From the NCBI GenBank assembly GCA_038214535.1, contig JBBQRS010000002.1, forward strand, positions 34,222-98,221: a stretch of DNA of 64,000 nt, read 5' to 3'. Within the stretch, counting starts at the first letter, position 1; every line of letters starts with the position of its first letter. The DNA is from JBBQRS01 sp038214535. GTDB lineage: Bacteria > Chloroflexota > Anaerolineae > CG2-30-64-16. Of this stretch, positions 8,920 to 16,175 are shown one piece after another. Made by a program: the position numbers and the translations under genes. The notes under the pieces were generated by a model. That model was not told where the DNA came from, made no database searches, and worked only from the letters and a program-made list of their open reading frames with translations.

Positions 8920-9714
8920 ATGGCGATGGCACACGCGGAATTGCTTGCGCTGTTCGACCGTGAGCAGCGGATGGAAGTAAACTTCCCCGGTTATCGTCGC
9001 GAAACCACGCCGGATGTGGTGCGCATGATCCCCGAACACCCGCCCTATGACGAGGGCGCGGTGATCTATTCCGATCTTTCGGCAGCCAACGCGGACGCGG
9101 TTATCGCAGAGCAGGTCGCCTACTTTGGAGACCTGGGTTACGGCTTCGAGTGGAAAACCTATAGCCACGACGCGCCGCCTGACCTACCGGCGCGCCTGCT
9201 ACGGGCCGGGTTCGAGGCCGAGGAGTCGGAAAACGTCATGGTGCTCGATCTGGTCGAAGCCCCCGATCTTCTTCAGGTGTCGCCGGGCGCGGATATTCGC
9301 GAGATCACCGACCCTGATAGCATTGGTGAGGTCATCACCGTGCTGACCCAGGTGTGGGGCGAAGATCGCAACCGGCTCAGGGCGGTGCTGGCCGATGAAA
9401 TGGTCGAAGCGCCCGACCTCTTGCAGGTCTACGTGGCTTACGTGGACGAGGCCCCGGCCGCCGCCGCCTGGATTCGCTATCACCCCGATTTGCAGTTCTC
9501 TAGCCTGTGGGGCGGCTCCACAATTGCCGAACATCGCGGGCGCGGCCTCTACTCCGCGTTGCTGTCCGTGCGTGCGCGTGATGCGTACGCGCGCGGGATT
9601 CGCTTCCTCACCGTGGATGCCAACTCGATGAGCCGGCCCATCCTCGAGCGTTTCGGCTTTCATCTGCTGGCGACGACCCGACCTTTCAATTGGACACCCA
9701 ACCACCCCGATTGA
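8920..9714 (+). CDS. GNAT-family N-acetyltransferase
   Basis: 264 residues with a C-terminal GNAT fold (about 130-260). The acetyl-CoA loop motif reads STIAEHRGRGLYSALL (Q/RxxGxG/A type), and the helix before it carries the beta strand SSLWGG. The C-terminal FLTVDANSMSRPILERFGF is the usual end of the fold, where the substrate pocket closes. The N-terminal half is a degenerate second GNAT-like unit, so this is a tandem GNAT. Substrate unknown. ATG 8920 is taken; the frame also allows TTG 8911 or ATG 8926, and no strong ribosome site decides. Confidence 0.82.
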   Translation: MAMAHAELLALFDREQRMEVNFPGYRRETTPDVVRMIPEHPPYDEGAVIYSDLSAANADAVIAEQVAYFGDLGYGFEWKTYSHDAPPDLPARLLRAGFEAEESENVMVLDLVEAPDLLQVSPGADIREITDPDSIGEVITVLTQVWGEDRNRLRAVLADEMVEAPDLLQVYVAYVDEAPAAAAWIRYHPDLQFSSLWGGSTIAEHRGRGLYSALLSVRARDAYARGIRFLTVDANSMSRPILERFGFHLLATTRPFNWTPNHPD

Positions 9715-9734
9715 AATTTGATAAGGACATCTAT

Positions 9735-9765
9735 TTGAGTATTCCCTCGCCTCTTGTGGTAAAAT
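9735..9765 (+). promoter_or_regulatory. Candidate promoter of the CBS gene
   Basis: TTGAGT at 9735 and an extended -10, TGGTAAAAT (hexamer TAAAAT at 9760-9765), with a 19-base spacer. The transcript would have a leader of about 57 bases before ATG 9829. The same extended -10 form recurs before the nitroreductase gene. Confidence 0.5.
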
Positions 9766-9828
9766 CCGCAGGTGACGCGTCGCATTGATGCGGCGCGCTT
9801 TCCCACTTATGGGAGAGGAGCGGTAACG

Positions 9829-10233
9829 ATGCAACCCCATGAGATCTACTCGCTGCGGGCGCGTGACATCATGAACCGCAGTTTCGTTGTCGTGTCGCCG
9901 CTGGAAACGGTTCAGGAAGCCATTCAGCGTATGCTGGATCAAGGCTGCCAGGTTGCGATTGTAGATCGCGCCGACGAGGGCGATGCATATGGCATCCTGA
10001 CCTTTCAAGAGGTCGTGTACCGGGTTATCAGCCACTCTTTGGCTCCGACCCGCGTGCGGGTGGGCGAGGTGATGGTGAAGCCGTTGATTGTCGTCAACCC
10101 GAACCTGCGCCTGCCGTTCGTGGCGCAACTTTTCGCAAACACAGGGATCGAAAACGCGCCCGTCATCGAGGAGCATCAACTGGCGGGCATCATTTCGAGC
10201 GCCGACCTGGTGCGCGCCCTGACCGCCGATTAA
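9829..10233 (+). CDS. Stand-alone CBS-pair protein
   Basis: 134 residues, almost entirely two CBS motifs. The first (about 10-65) begins ARDIMNRSFVVVSPLETV. The second (about 72-132) begins VGEVMVKPLIVVNPNLRL and ends GIISSADLVRAL. Such pairs form a Bateman module that binds adenosine nucleotides and acts as an energy sensor. No catalytic domain is attached, so it likely works on a partner. The start is set by GGGAGAGGAG at 9811-9820, eight bases before ATG. An own promoter upstream and a palindromic repeat downstream suggest a monocistronic unit. Confidence 0.9.
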   Translation: MQPHEIYSLRARDIMNRSFVVVSPLETVQEAIQRMLDQGCQVAIVDRADEGDAYGILTFQEVVYRVISHSLAPTRVRVGEVMVKPLIVVNPNLRLPFVAQLFANTGIENAPVIEEHQLAGIISSADLVRALTAD

Positions 10234-10260
10234 CCGCAATCGCCCTATAAAACTAAAAAT

Positions 10261-10325
10261 CCTTTGTAGTGACGGCTTCAGCCGTTGTCGTGCTCCCCCA
10301 ACGGCTGAAGCCGTCACTACAAAGG
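10261..10325. repeat. GTAG-headed REP/BIME-like palindrome (family B, copy 1)
   Basis: CCTTTGTAG ... CTACAAAGG. Each arm reads GTAG then TG and the hairpin ACGGC-TTCA-GCCGT, and the two arms are inverted around an 11-base centre. A second copy lies at 17018-17080. It fills the gap between the CBS and acyl-CoA dehydrogenase genes. Spurious frames starting MTASAV arise from GTGACGGCTTCAGCCGTT in this repeat. Confidence 0.8.
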
Positions 10326-10360
10326 GTAAGACTTGCTAAGGGGCGTCAGGAGAAGAAGCG

Positions 10361-11572
10361 ATGGATTTCGGCTGGACTCAAGAAGAACAGATGTGGCGTA
10401 AGGCGGTGCGCGATTTCGCGCAGAAGAAGATCGCGCCGCGTTCGCGCGAGATTGACAGCACCAATAACATCCCCGAAGATATCATTAAGGCGATGGCCGA
10501 CATGGGTCTATGGGCGCCGACCGTCTCGGAGGAGTACGGCGGGCAGGGGATGAACGTGACTATGGCGACCATTGCCGCCGAGGAGTTGGGCCGCGCCGAA
10601 ATCAGTCTTGCGCTGCCGGTGATGTACCTGGTGCAGGCAAGTTGGGGCTTCATCTTCGACCGTTATGCCAACGCCGAACTCAAGGCGAAGCTGCTGCCGC
10701 AGGTCACGGCGGGCAAGGCGTTGCTGGGCATCGCCACCACCGAACCGGGCGGCGGTTCGGACATCGAAGGCGTCACCCGGTCGCGCGGCGAGCGCGGGCC
10801 TGACGGCGATTGGATCCTGAACGGCGAGAAGCTGTATATCAGCGGCGTCAAGGAAGCGGAGCGCATGGGCGGCATCCACATGACCCTCGTCCGTACCGAC
10901 CCGTCGCAGGGCCATAAGGGCTTCACGTTCTTCGCCGTGCCGATTAAAGACAACCCGCAGGTGACGACGACTCTGATCGAAAACTGGGGGCGGACGGGGA
11001 TCTCCACCGGCGGGTTCAACATGGAGAACCTGCACCTGTCTGACGAGTACCGCGTGGGCGAGCCGGGGCAGGGCTTTTATCACGCGATGGAAGGATTCAC
11101 CTATGCGCGCGCGCTGATCGGCGCGACCTGTGTGGGCGCGGCAGACGCGTGTCTTCGGATGGGCGTCGAGTACATTAAGCAGCGCGAATCGTTCGGCAAG
11201 CCGCTGGCGGCCTATCAGGGCATCAACTTCCCCGCCGCCGAACGCTATACCGACATCGAGGGCGCACGGCTGCTGACCTATAAGACCGCATGGATGGCGG
11301 ATCGGATGTACGAGGGCGGCGAGTTCAAGCACCGGGACGTGGCGCTCTACGGCGCGATGGCGAAGCTGCGCGCGCCGATCATGGCGTTCGAGACGCTGAA
11401 CGAGGTCGCCAACTGGCTGGGCGCGATGGGTTACAGCAAGGAATATCCCATCGAAATGGGCATCCGCGGTGTGCGCTCTTATTCCATCGGCGCGGAAGGC
11501 GGCATGAATATCATGCGGATGATCATCGCCCGCGAGCTGATCGGGGGCGAGTACACTTCGCCGCGGCAATGA
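10361..11572 (+). CDS. Acyl-CoA dehydrogenase
   Basis: 403 residues with the ACAD fold: N-terminal helical domain, beta domain with LLGIATTEPGGGSD (FAD/substrate contact), and C-terminal helices with FGKPLAAYQGINF. The catalytic glutamate is probably the one in GAEGGMNIMR near residue 390, at the place of the usual YEGT segment. It oxidises an acyl-CoA to the 2-enoyl-CoA and would pass electrons to ETF. AGGAG precedes ATG 10361. The stop overlaps the start of the DUF3786 gene (ATGA), indicating translational coupling. Chain-length or branched-substrate preference cannot be read from sequence alone. Confidence 0.93.
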   Translation: MDFGWTQEEQMWRKAVRDFAQKKIAPRSREIDSTNNIPEDIIKAMADMGLWAPTVSEEYGGQGMNVTMATIAAEELGRAEISLALPVMYLVQASWGFIFDRYANAELKAKLLPQVTAGKALLGIATTEPGGGSDIEGVTRSRGERGPDGDWILNGEKLYISGVKEAERMGGIHMTLVRTDPSQGHKGFTFFAVPIKDNPQVTTTLIENWGRTGISTGGFNMENLHLSDEYRVGEPGQGFYHAMEGFTYARALIGATCVGAADACLRMGVEYIKQRESFGKPLAAYQGINFPAAERYTDIEGARLLTYKTAWMADRMYEGGEFKHRDVALYGAMAKLRAPIMAFETLNEVANWLGAMGYSKEYPIEMGIRGVRSYSIGAEGGMNIMRMIIARELIGGEYTSPRQ

Positions 11573-12198
11573 CCGTCAACGCGCCGGTTGACCCGCATCG
11601 CCGTTTCCAGATCGCGCTGGAACGGGCGCGGGCCGACTGGGCCGGAACCGACCCGGAGATCGCAGCCGCGTTAGCGGGGTGCGAGCACACGCCGGAAGGC
11701 GTGATTGTCCCGTTCTTCGGGTCGCCGCACCTTGTCACGCATCCCGCCGGTGAAGTCCTGTGCCAGCGGGAAACGGCAACCGCGCCGGCCCATCCGTCCA
11801 TCGCCATCGTGCTGATTCACCATTTGCTGCATTGCGATGGGACGCGCCCGGCAGGTCAGTGGGTGGCATTTCGCGAGTTGCCCGATGGGTTGTTCTACGC
11901 GCAGGCGTTTGCGGGCCACGCGGAGGGCGCGCTGGCCGAACGGTTCGGCGGGGACATCGAGGCGTTTCGCCGGGCGAACGAGGCGCAGGGCGGTGCGCCG
12001 CTGGAGATCGCGGAGGCCGCGTATATCTATCAGGCGCTCCCCCGGCTTCCCGTAGCGGTGTTGCTGTGGGCGGGCGACGACGAATTTCCCGGCCAGGCGC
12101 GCATTCTGTTCGACGCCAACGCCGGCCGCCAGCTTCCTACGGAAGACCTGTCGGGGATCGGCGACTGGCTCGCGCATCGCTTGGTCCGACGGCAGTAG
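11569..12198 (+). CDS. DUF3786 protein
   Basis: 209 residues starting at ATG 11569, which overlaps the acyl-CoA dehydrogenase stop by four bases. Features fitting DUF3786 include LIHHLLHCDG, a run around EAAYIYQALPRLPVAVLLW and a C-terminal FDANAGRQLPTEDL. In known anaerobes the family is a soluble domain of uncharacterised function, sometimes near corrinoid or one-carbon genes. Here it is coupled to an acyl-CoA dehydrogenase, so a role in the same metabolic step is possible but unproven. A palindromic repeat starts 17 bases after the stop. Confidence 0.75.
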   Translation: MTVNAPVDPHRRFQIALERARADWAGTDPEIAAALAGCEHTPEGVIVPFFGSPHLVTHPAGEVLCQRETATAPAHPSIAIVLIHHLLHCDGTRPAGQWVAFRELPDGLFYAQAFAGHAEGALAERFGGDIEAFRRANEAQGGAPLEIAEAAYIYQALPRLPVAVLLWAGDDEFPGQARILFDANAGRQLPTEDLSGIGDWLAHRLVRRQ

Positions 12199-12215
12199 AC
12201 ACTAAGCGAAAACCC

Positions 12216-12266
12216 GTAGTATAGGGCCTTGTGCCCGTCGCGAACGCCCACGAGGGGCTAAACTAC
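12216..12266. repeat. GTAG-headed REP/BIME-like palindrome (family A, copy 2)
   Basis: Left arm GTAGTATAGGGCCTTGTGCCC (stem GGGC/GCCC) faces right arm GCCCACGAGGGGCTAAACTAC (stem GCCC/GGGC). A 10-base direct repeat TAGACACTAA lies on both sides, at 12196-12205 and 12278-12287; the left one includes the stop of the DUF3786 gene. Confidence 0.78.
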
Positions 12267-12323
12267 AGAGTTTCTGATAGACACTAAACACGTGTGCTGA
12301 GTGTGTGCGCACCGGAGAATTTT

Positions 12324-13094
12324 ATGATCCGTCGTAACGATCTATTCTCGACCTGGGGCCTGCGACTGGCGCTCCTGATTGTGTTGGTGTTCGCCGGCGC
12401 TGTTTGCCCTGTGCTGGCTGATGATCCGATCCCGACACCGGAAACGTTGATCGAGGGCCTGTCTAGCGACGATCCGGCCATCCGCGCGGCGGCCATTGCC
12501 GGGTTGGCCGCGTTTGGTGATCCGACGGCGGCTTCCGCCCTGCTGGATCTGCTCGCCGACCCCGACCCGCGGCTGGGGCTGTATGCGGCCCAGGCAATCG
12601 GCGCGCTGGCCTCGCCGGAGAACTTGCCGATTTTGCGCGAGGGGCTGACCCATCCGAATTCGGATGTTCGTTGGCGGACGGCGCTGATTCTGGGCGAAAT
12701 GGGCGACCCACGCGCCGTGCCGGCTCTGGCGCGCGCCCTGTCCGACCCGGAAGTGCTCGTCCATCGCACTGCGGCTCAAAGCCTTGTGAAGATTGGTGGG
12801 CCTGCGGCGACCGGCGCGTTGGTGCGCGCATTGGGCAGCGACAAGCCCTCGGTAGTGTATGCCGCCAAGAATGGTCTGGTGAAGATGGGGCCGCCGGCGG
12901 TGACGCCGCTCGCGATCGGCCTTTCGGTGGGTAATGCGCAGCGGCGGGCCAATTCGGCGACGTTACTGGGTTACATCGGCGACGCGCGTGCCCTGCCGGC
13001 CCTGCGCACCGCGGCTGAGATTGACGAAAATGAAACGGTTAGGACGGAAGCTCGGTGGGCGATGGATCAAATCACCGGCAAAACGTCTCCCTGA
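12324..13094 (+). CDS. Exported HEAT-repeat protein
   Basis: 256 residues. An N-terminal signal peptide (about residues 1-33; hydrophobic LALLIVLVFAGAV and a probable cleavage after VLA) is followed by five to six HEAT/PBS-lyase-type repeats, each about 31 residues with patterns such as DPRAVPALARALSDP and GDARALPALRTAAE. HEAT solenoids bind proteins, so an extracellular scaffolding role is inferred; no catalytic residues are seen. ATG 12324 is preferred because GGAG lies seven bases upstream and the signal peptide starts there, rather than the TTG at 12294. Confidence 0.85.
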   Translation: MIRRNDLFSTWGLRLALLIVLVFAGAVCPVLADDPIPTPETLIEGLSSDDPAIRAAAIAGLAAFGDPTAASALLDLLADPDPRLGLYAAQAIGALASPENLPILREGLTHPNSDVRWRTALILGEMGDPRAVPALARALSDPEVLVHRTAAQSLVKIGGPAATGALVRALGSDKPSVVYAAKNGLVKMGPPAVTPLAIGLSVGNAQRRANSATLLGYIGDARALPALRTAAEIDENETVRTEARWAMDQITGKTSP

Positions 13095-13106
13095 AAACAG
13101 AATCCA

Positions 13107-13212
13107 TTGTCATTCTGAGCGCAGCGAAGAATCTCTCGCGAGGCGAGACCCTTCGCTGGAGTCTAACCGTAGCGTACTTTGAATCGTTAACCCGCTCAGG
13201 GTGACATGACAA
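13107..13212. repeat. Dispersed repeat of the CATTCTGAGC type
   Basis: Begins TTGTCATTCTGAGCGCAGCGAAGAATC... and ends GCTCAGGGTGACATGACAA, so its ends are complementary. A further piece, CTCAGAATGACAAAC, follows near 13232. The CATTCTGAGCG-AGCGAAGAATC motif is a widespread intergenic repeat in many bacterial genomes. It fills the space before the peroxiredoxin gene; no other gene is seen there. Confidence 0.65.
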
Positions 13213-13288
13213 AAACTAACATTACAGGCTACTCAGAATGACAAACATATCAATGACACCCATATCACTGAAAGGATAGACTGCACAC

Positions 13289-14041
13289 ATGGCGTTGAAA
13301 GTTGGAGATAAGGCTCCCGATTTTGTTCTTAACAGCCATCTCGGGCAAGAAGTGCGCCTGAGCGACTACGCCGGTAAACGAAACGTGGTCATGGCGTTCT
13401 TCCCGCTCGCCTGGACCCCCGTTTGAACGAACCAGATCCCTTCCTACCAGTCCGCATTGGACCGGTTCGAGGGGGTCCAAGCCCAGGTTCTGGGCCTCAG
13501 TGTTGATAGCGTGCCGTGTCTGGTCGCCTGGGCGGAAAGCCTGGGCGGGATCACTTATCCGTTGCTGAGTGACTTCTACCCACATGGCGCGGTCGCGCAA
13601 CTCTATGGCGTCCTTAAGGCGGACGGCCGCTCCGAGCGCGCCATCTTCGTGATTGACAAACAGGGTATCATCCGCTACGTGGACGTGCACGACATAGACG
13701 AGCAGCCCGATAACGAGGTGCTGTTCCAGTGTCTTGCGGAACTGGAGCCGGACTCGCAAGAGGCCGTCGCGATGCGCGCGCCGATGGCGGAAAGCGCCGC
13801 GCCGGATGCCGATGTGGTGCTCTACTGCACGCCGTGGTGTCCTTCATGCCGGCGCGCGCGCGCCTATTTGAAAACTCGTGGCATCGAGTATGTGGAGGTG
13901 GACATCTCGCGCGACCGGGCGGCGGCGCAGCGCGTGCGCGGCTGGGCCAACGGCAACGAGACTACGCCGACCTTCGATATCCGGGGGACGATTGTAGTTG
14001 ACTACAATCAGGCCCGGCTGGATGAGGTTCTCGGACGCTAA
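13289..14041 (+). CDS. Selenocysteine peroxiredoxin-glutaredoxin fusion (in-frame TGA at 13424)
   Basis: Read through TGA at codon 46, this frame gives a 250-residue protein. The N-terminal AhpC/TSA peroxiredoxin domain begins MALKVGDKAPDFVL and reaches FFPLAWTPV-TGA-TNQIPSY. The TGA sits exactly at the peroxidatic residue of the universal motif PxxxTxxC (P-L-A-W-T-P-V-U). The fold continues normally afterwards, with IFVIDKQGIIRYVDV. C77 is a possible resolving cysteine. The C-terminal domain is a glutaredoxin, LYCTPWCPSCRRARAYL (C180, C184, C187), ending with the cis-proline segment TTPTF. The enzyme would reduce peroxides with its own glutaredoxin domain as reductant. A SECIS-compatible hairpin follows the TGA. 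Alternatives are a recent nonsense mutation or sequencing error; selA, selB, selC and selD are not in the window. Confidence 0.82.
13428..13469 (+). promoter_or_regulatory. Candidate bacterial SECIS element
   Basis: Just after the TGA, CGAACC (13428-13433) pairs perfectly with GGTTCG (13464-13469). The upper stem is GTCC (13450-13453) with GGAC (13459-13462), closing a GCATT loop. The loop starts about 27 bases after the TGA and its first base is G. Known bacterial SECIS models require an apical loop 16-37 bases downstream with a G in its first two positions. The internal asymmetric loop of about 16 bases is larger than typical. Confidence 0.55.
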
Positions 14042-14050
14042 TATCCTGGG

Positions 14051-14075
14051 GCGGAGCATCTCGACGATGCTCCGC
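14051..14075 (+). terminator. Terminator-like hairpin after the peroxiredoxin gene
   Basis: GCGGAGCATC and GATGCTCCGC form a perfect 10-bp stem with loop TCGAC, starting 9 bases after the stop. There is only a weak T-rich tail (TCTATCCTTG). The remaining gap to 14188 shows no gene. Confidence 0.6.
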
Positions 14076-14187
14076 TCTATCCTTGTCGTGTTTGAATACC
14101 CCATCCTGCAGCCGACTGCTGCTCATCCTCACGCATTGTCCGCCCACCTATCAATACCGTAGTTGTTATGACCAACAGGAGGCTGGT

Positions 14188-14559
14188 GTGGATCGCACTT
14201 TCTTTGTGATTTCAGCGCTATCGGGCGCGTTGGCCGTGGCGCTGGGCGCGTTCGCCGCACACGGCCTGCGCGGCCGCCTGACGCCGCAATCGCTGGCGAC
14301 CTTTGAAACGGGCGTCCGCTATCTGATGTATCATGCGCTGGCGTTGATCGGCGTCGCGTGGGCCGTGACGCGCTGGCCTACGACGAACCTGCCGGCCATT
14401 GGTGGTTGGTTGATGGTCACGGGGATGGTATTTTTTTCGGGCAGCCTGATTCTGTTCGCGTTCACCGGCGTCAGTTGGCTGGGAGCCATCGCGCCCATCG
14501 GCGGCATGGCCTTCATCCTGGGCTGGTTGTGTCTGGCGGTGGCGGCGTGGCGCGGCTGA
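14188..14559 (+). CDS. DUF423 small membrane protein
   Basis: 123 residues with four hydrophobic helices. The family signature is present: GALAVALGAFAAHGL near the N-terminus, FETGVRYLMYHALALI, FFSGSLILFAFTG and APIGGMAFILGW. DUF423 proteins (YgdD type) are inner-membrane proteins of unknown function. The start is GTG 14188, with CAGGAGG five bases upstream; the longer frame from 14083 runs through the hairpin region and is not expected. A hypothetical gene follows 21 bases later on the same strand. Confidence 0.88.
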   Translation: MDRTFFVISALSGALAVALGAFAAHGLRGRLTPQSLATFETGVRYLMYHALALIGVAWAVTRWPTTNLPAIGGWLMVTGMVFFSGSLILFAFTGVSWLGAIAPIGGMAFILGWLCLAVAAWRG

Positions 14560-14580
14560 AGCGCGTGGCATGACTTCGCC

Positions 14581-15066
14581 ATGACCAATGAGCTGGAGTT
14601 ACGACGCAAGTGGACGTTCCGCGCGCACGGACGACAGGTGGTCTGTGTGAAGAAGTCCGTCGAAAGCACGGAACACGTCGTGATGAAGGCACTGTTATGG
14701 GCCTTGTATCTGCCGGATTATCCGGGGTTGACCGTGGAGGCTGGCATTGGAGACCGGTATAAGCCGGACGTGGTGGAACTGGACGCGCAGGGCGAACCGC
14801 GGTTCTGGGGCGAGGCGGGCAGCGTGCGGGCTGAGAAGATTCGGTCGCTGACGCGGCGCTATCGGTTTACGCATTTTGCCATCGCCAAGTGGGACATGCG
14901 CCTCGATCCCGTCGTCGAACTGGTGCGCGGGGCGCTCGAAGCTACGCCGCGCCGCGCCCCGTTTGATATTATCCGTTTTCCCACCGATAGCGCCACGCGC
15001 TTCATTGACGATCAGGGTTACATCTACATTGCGCCGGGCGATCTGGAATGGGTCCGGCTTGGCTGA
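14581..15066 (+). CDS. YaeQ-like protein, probable PD-(D/E)XK fold
   Basis: 161 residues. The pattern STEHVVMKALLWALYLP, RYKPDVVELDAQGEP and FWGEAGSVRAEKI resembles the YaeQ family, which has a PD-(D/E)XK nuclease-like core (D in KPDVVE, then E-x-G in WGEAG and K/R). The C-terminal FDIIRFPTDS and YIYIAPGDLEWVRL are also YaeQ-like. Catalytic activity of the family is unproven. It lies between the DUF423 gene and an Ldh_2 dehydrogenase, on the same strand with short gaps, so co-transcription is likely. The assignment is by pattern, with moderate confidence. Confidence 0.6.
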   Translation: MTNELELRRKWTFRAHGRQVVCVKKSVESTEHVVMKALLWALYLPDYPGLTVEAGIGDRYKPDVVELDAQGEPRFWGEAGSVRAEKIRSLTRRYRFTHFAIAKWDMRLDPVVELVRGALEATPRRAPFDIIRFPTDSATRFIDDQGYIYIAPGDLEWVRLG

Positions 15067-15093
15067 CAACACAATCACTCGGGGGATACGTCT

Positions 15094-16146
15094 ATGCCGA
15101 AGAAGTTGAGCAGCGAACAATGGGAAGTGGTTTGCCGGCGCATTTTCATGTCGTGGGGCGCGCCGGACGATATCGCCGGCTGCGTCGCCCGGTCTCTGGT
15201 GGGGGCCGACCTGGCCGGGGTCAGCTCACACGGGGTGATGCGCATCCCTTCGTATCATCGCTTCCTGCGCGCCGGTTGGCTCGATCCGGCGGCCCGGCCT
15301 CAGGTGATCCGCGATGCTCCGGCGTCCGCGATGGTCGAATCGCACTGGGGCTTCGGGCAGGTGGCGTTCTGGGAAGCGGTCGAGCTGGCGATCTCGAAGA
15401 GCAGGCAGGGCGGCATCGCGGGCATCGGGGTGACCCATGCGGGGCACGCGGGGCGGCTGGGCGAATACGTGGAGTATGCGGCGGCGAACGGCGTGATCGC
15501 GATTGTGATGGTGAGCAACGGGCGACCCGGCGGCCCGCTGGCTCCCTATGGCGGCGCGCAACGTGTGCTGGGCACCAATCCGATTGCAGCGGGCGCGCCC
15601 GCGGGCGCGCTGCCGCCGTTCGTCATGGATTTTGCCACATCAACGGTGGCGGCGGGCAAGCTCGAACTCGTGCGCGGGCAGGCGATCCCGGAGGGTTGGG
15701 CTTTGAACGTCGCAGGCGGCCCGGCGGTGAACGCCGACGACTACTTCGCCGGGGGCGCGCTGCTGCCGTTTGGAGGTCACAAGGGGTATGGGTTGGCGCT
15801 GCTGGTCGAGTTGCTATCGGGCGGGCTGACGGGTGCAGGCATCACCGAGCGGCCCGGCGAAACGTCAACGCAGGGCGCGGGCGGCAACCCCGGTTTTGTG
15901 ATTGCGCTGGACATCTCGCATTACACGGAGCCTGCCGATTATACCGCAGCGGTCGAGGCGTTCTTCACGCGGTTGCATGGCGTCACGCCCACGCCCAACT
16001 CGGGCGGCGTGCTGATTCCCGGCGAGCTGGAGGCGCGCGAGCGGGCGAAGCGACGGGTCGAGGGGATCGAGGCGTCGGATGTAGTGTGGAACAGTATCCT
16101 CGAAGTGGCCGGGGAACACGACGTAAGCCTGGATGACATGATCTGA
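15094..16146 (+). CDS. Malate/L-lactate/ureidoglycolate dehydrogenase family oxidoreductase (Ldh_2)
   Basis: 350 residues of the NAD(P)-dependent Ldh_2 family, unrelated to classical Rossmann dehydrogenases. Diagnostic segments are DLAGVSSHGVMRIPSY near residue 40 (catalytic histidine), GVTHAGHAGRLGEYVEYAA, GTNPIAAGAP, VMDFATSTVAAGK (catalytic aspartate and serine region) and FGGHKGYGLALLVELLSG. These enzymes reduce or oxidise 2-hydroxy acids. The substrate (malate, lactate, ureidoglycolate or sulfolactate) cannot be assigned. GGGGGAT lies before ATG 15094. The thioesterase gene follows within 30 bases. Confidence 0.92.
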   Translation: MPKKLSSEQWEVVCRRIFMSWGAPDDIAGCVARSLVGADLAGVSSHGVMRIPSYHRFLRAGWLDPAARPQVIRDAPASAMVESHWGFGQVAFWEAVELAISKSRQGGIAGIGVTHAGHAGRLGEYVEYAAANGVIAIVMVSNGRPGGPLAPYGGAQRVLGTNPIAAGAPAGALPPFVMDFATSTVAAGKLELVRGQAIPEGWALNVAGGPAVNADDYFAGGALLPFGGHKGYGLALLVELLSGGLTGAGITERPGETSTQGAGGNPGFVIALDISHYTEPADYTAAVEAFFTRLHGVTPTPNSGGVLIPGELEARERAKRRVEGIEASDVVWNSILEVAGEHDVSLDDMI

Positions 16147-16175
16147 GTGGGGTGGACGAAAAGCCAGGTTATCAT

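Noticed and set aside
9199..10317. Minus-strand frame of 372 codons across the GNAT and CBS genes, beginning MTASAV
   Set aside because: It starts inside repeat family B (GTGACGGCTTCAGCC) and runs antisense to two well-supported genes.
13289..13426. Truncated 45-residue peroxiredoxin pseudogene
   Set aside because: The frame continues perfectly after TGA and the stop sits exactly at the peroxidatic codon; selenocysteine explains this better, though mutation cannot be excluded.
15048..16136. A 362-codon plus-strand frame overlapping the Ldh_2 dehydrogenase
   Set aside because: The translation is Arg/Gly-rich and shifted by one frame relative to the real dehydrogenase, which has clear motifs.
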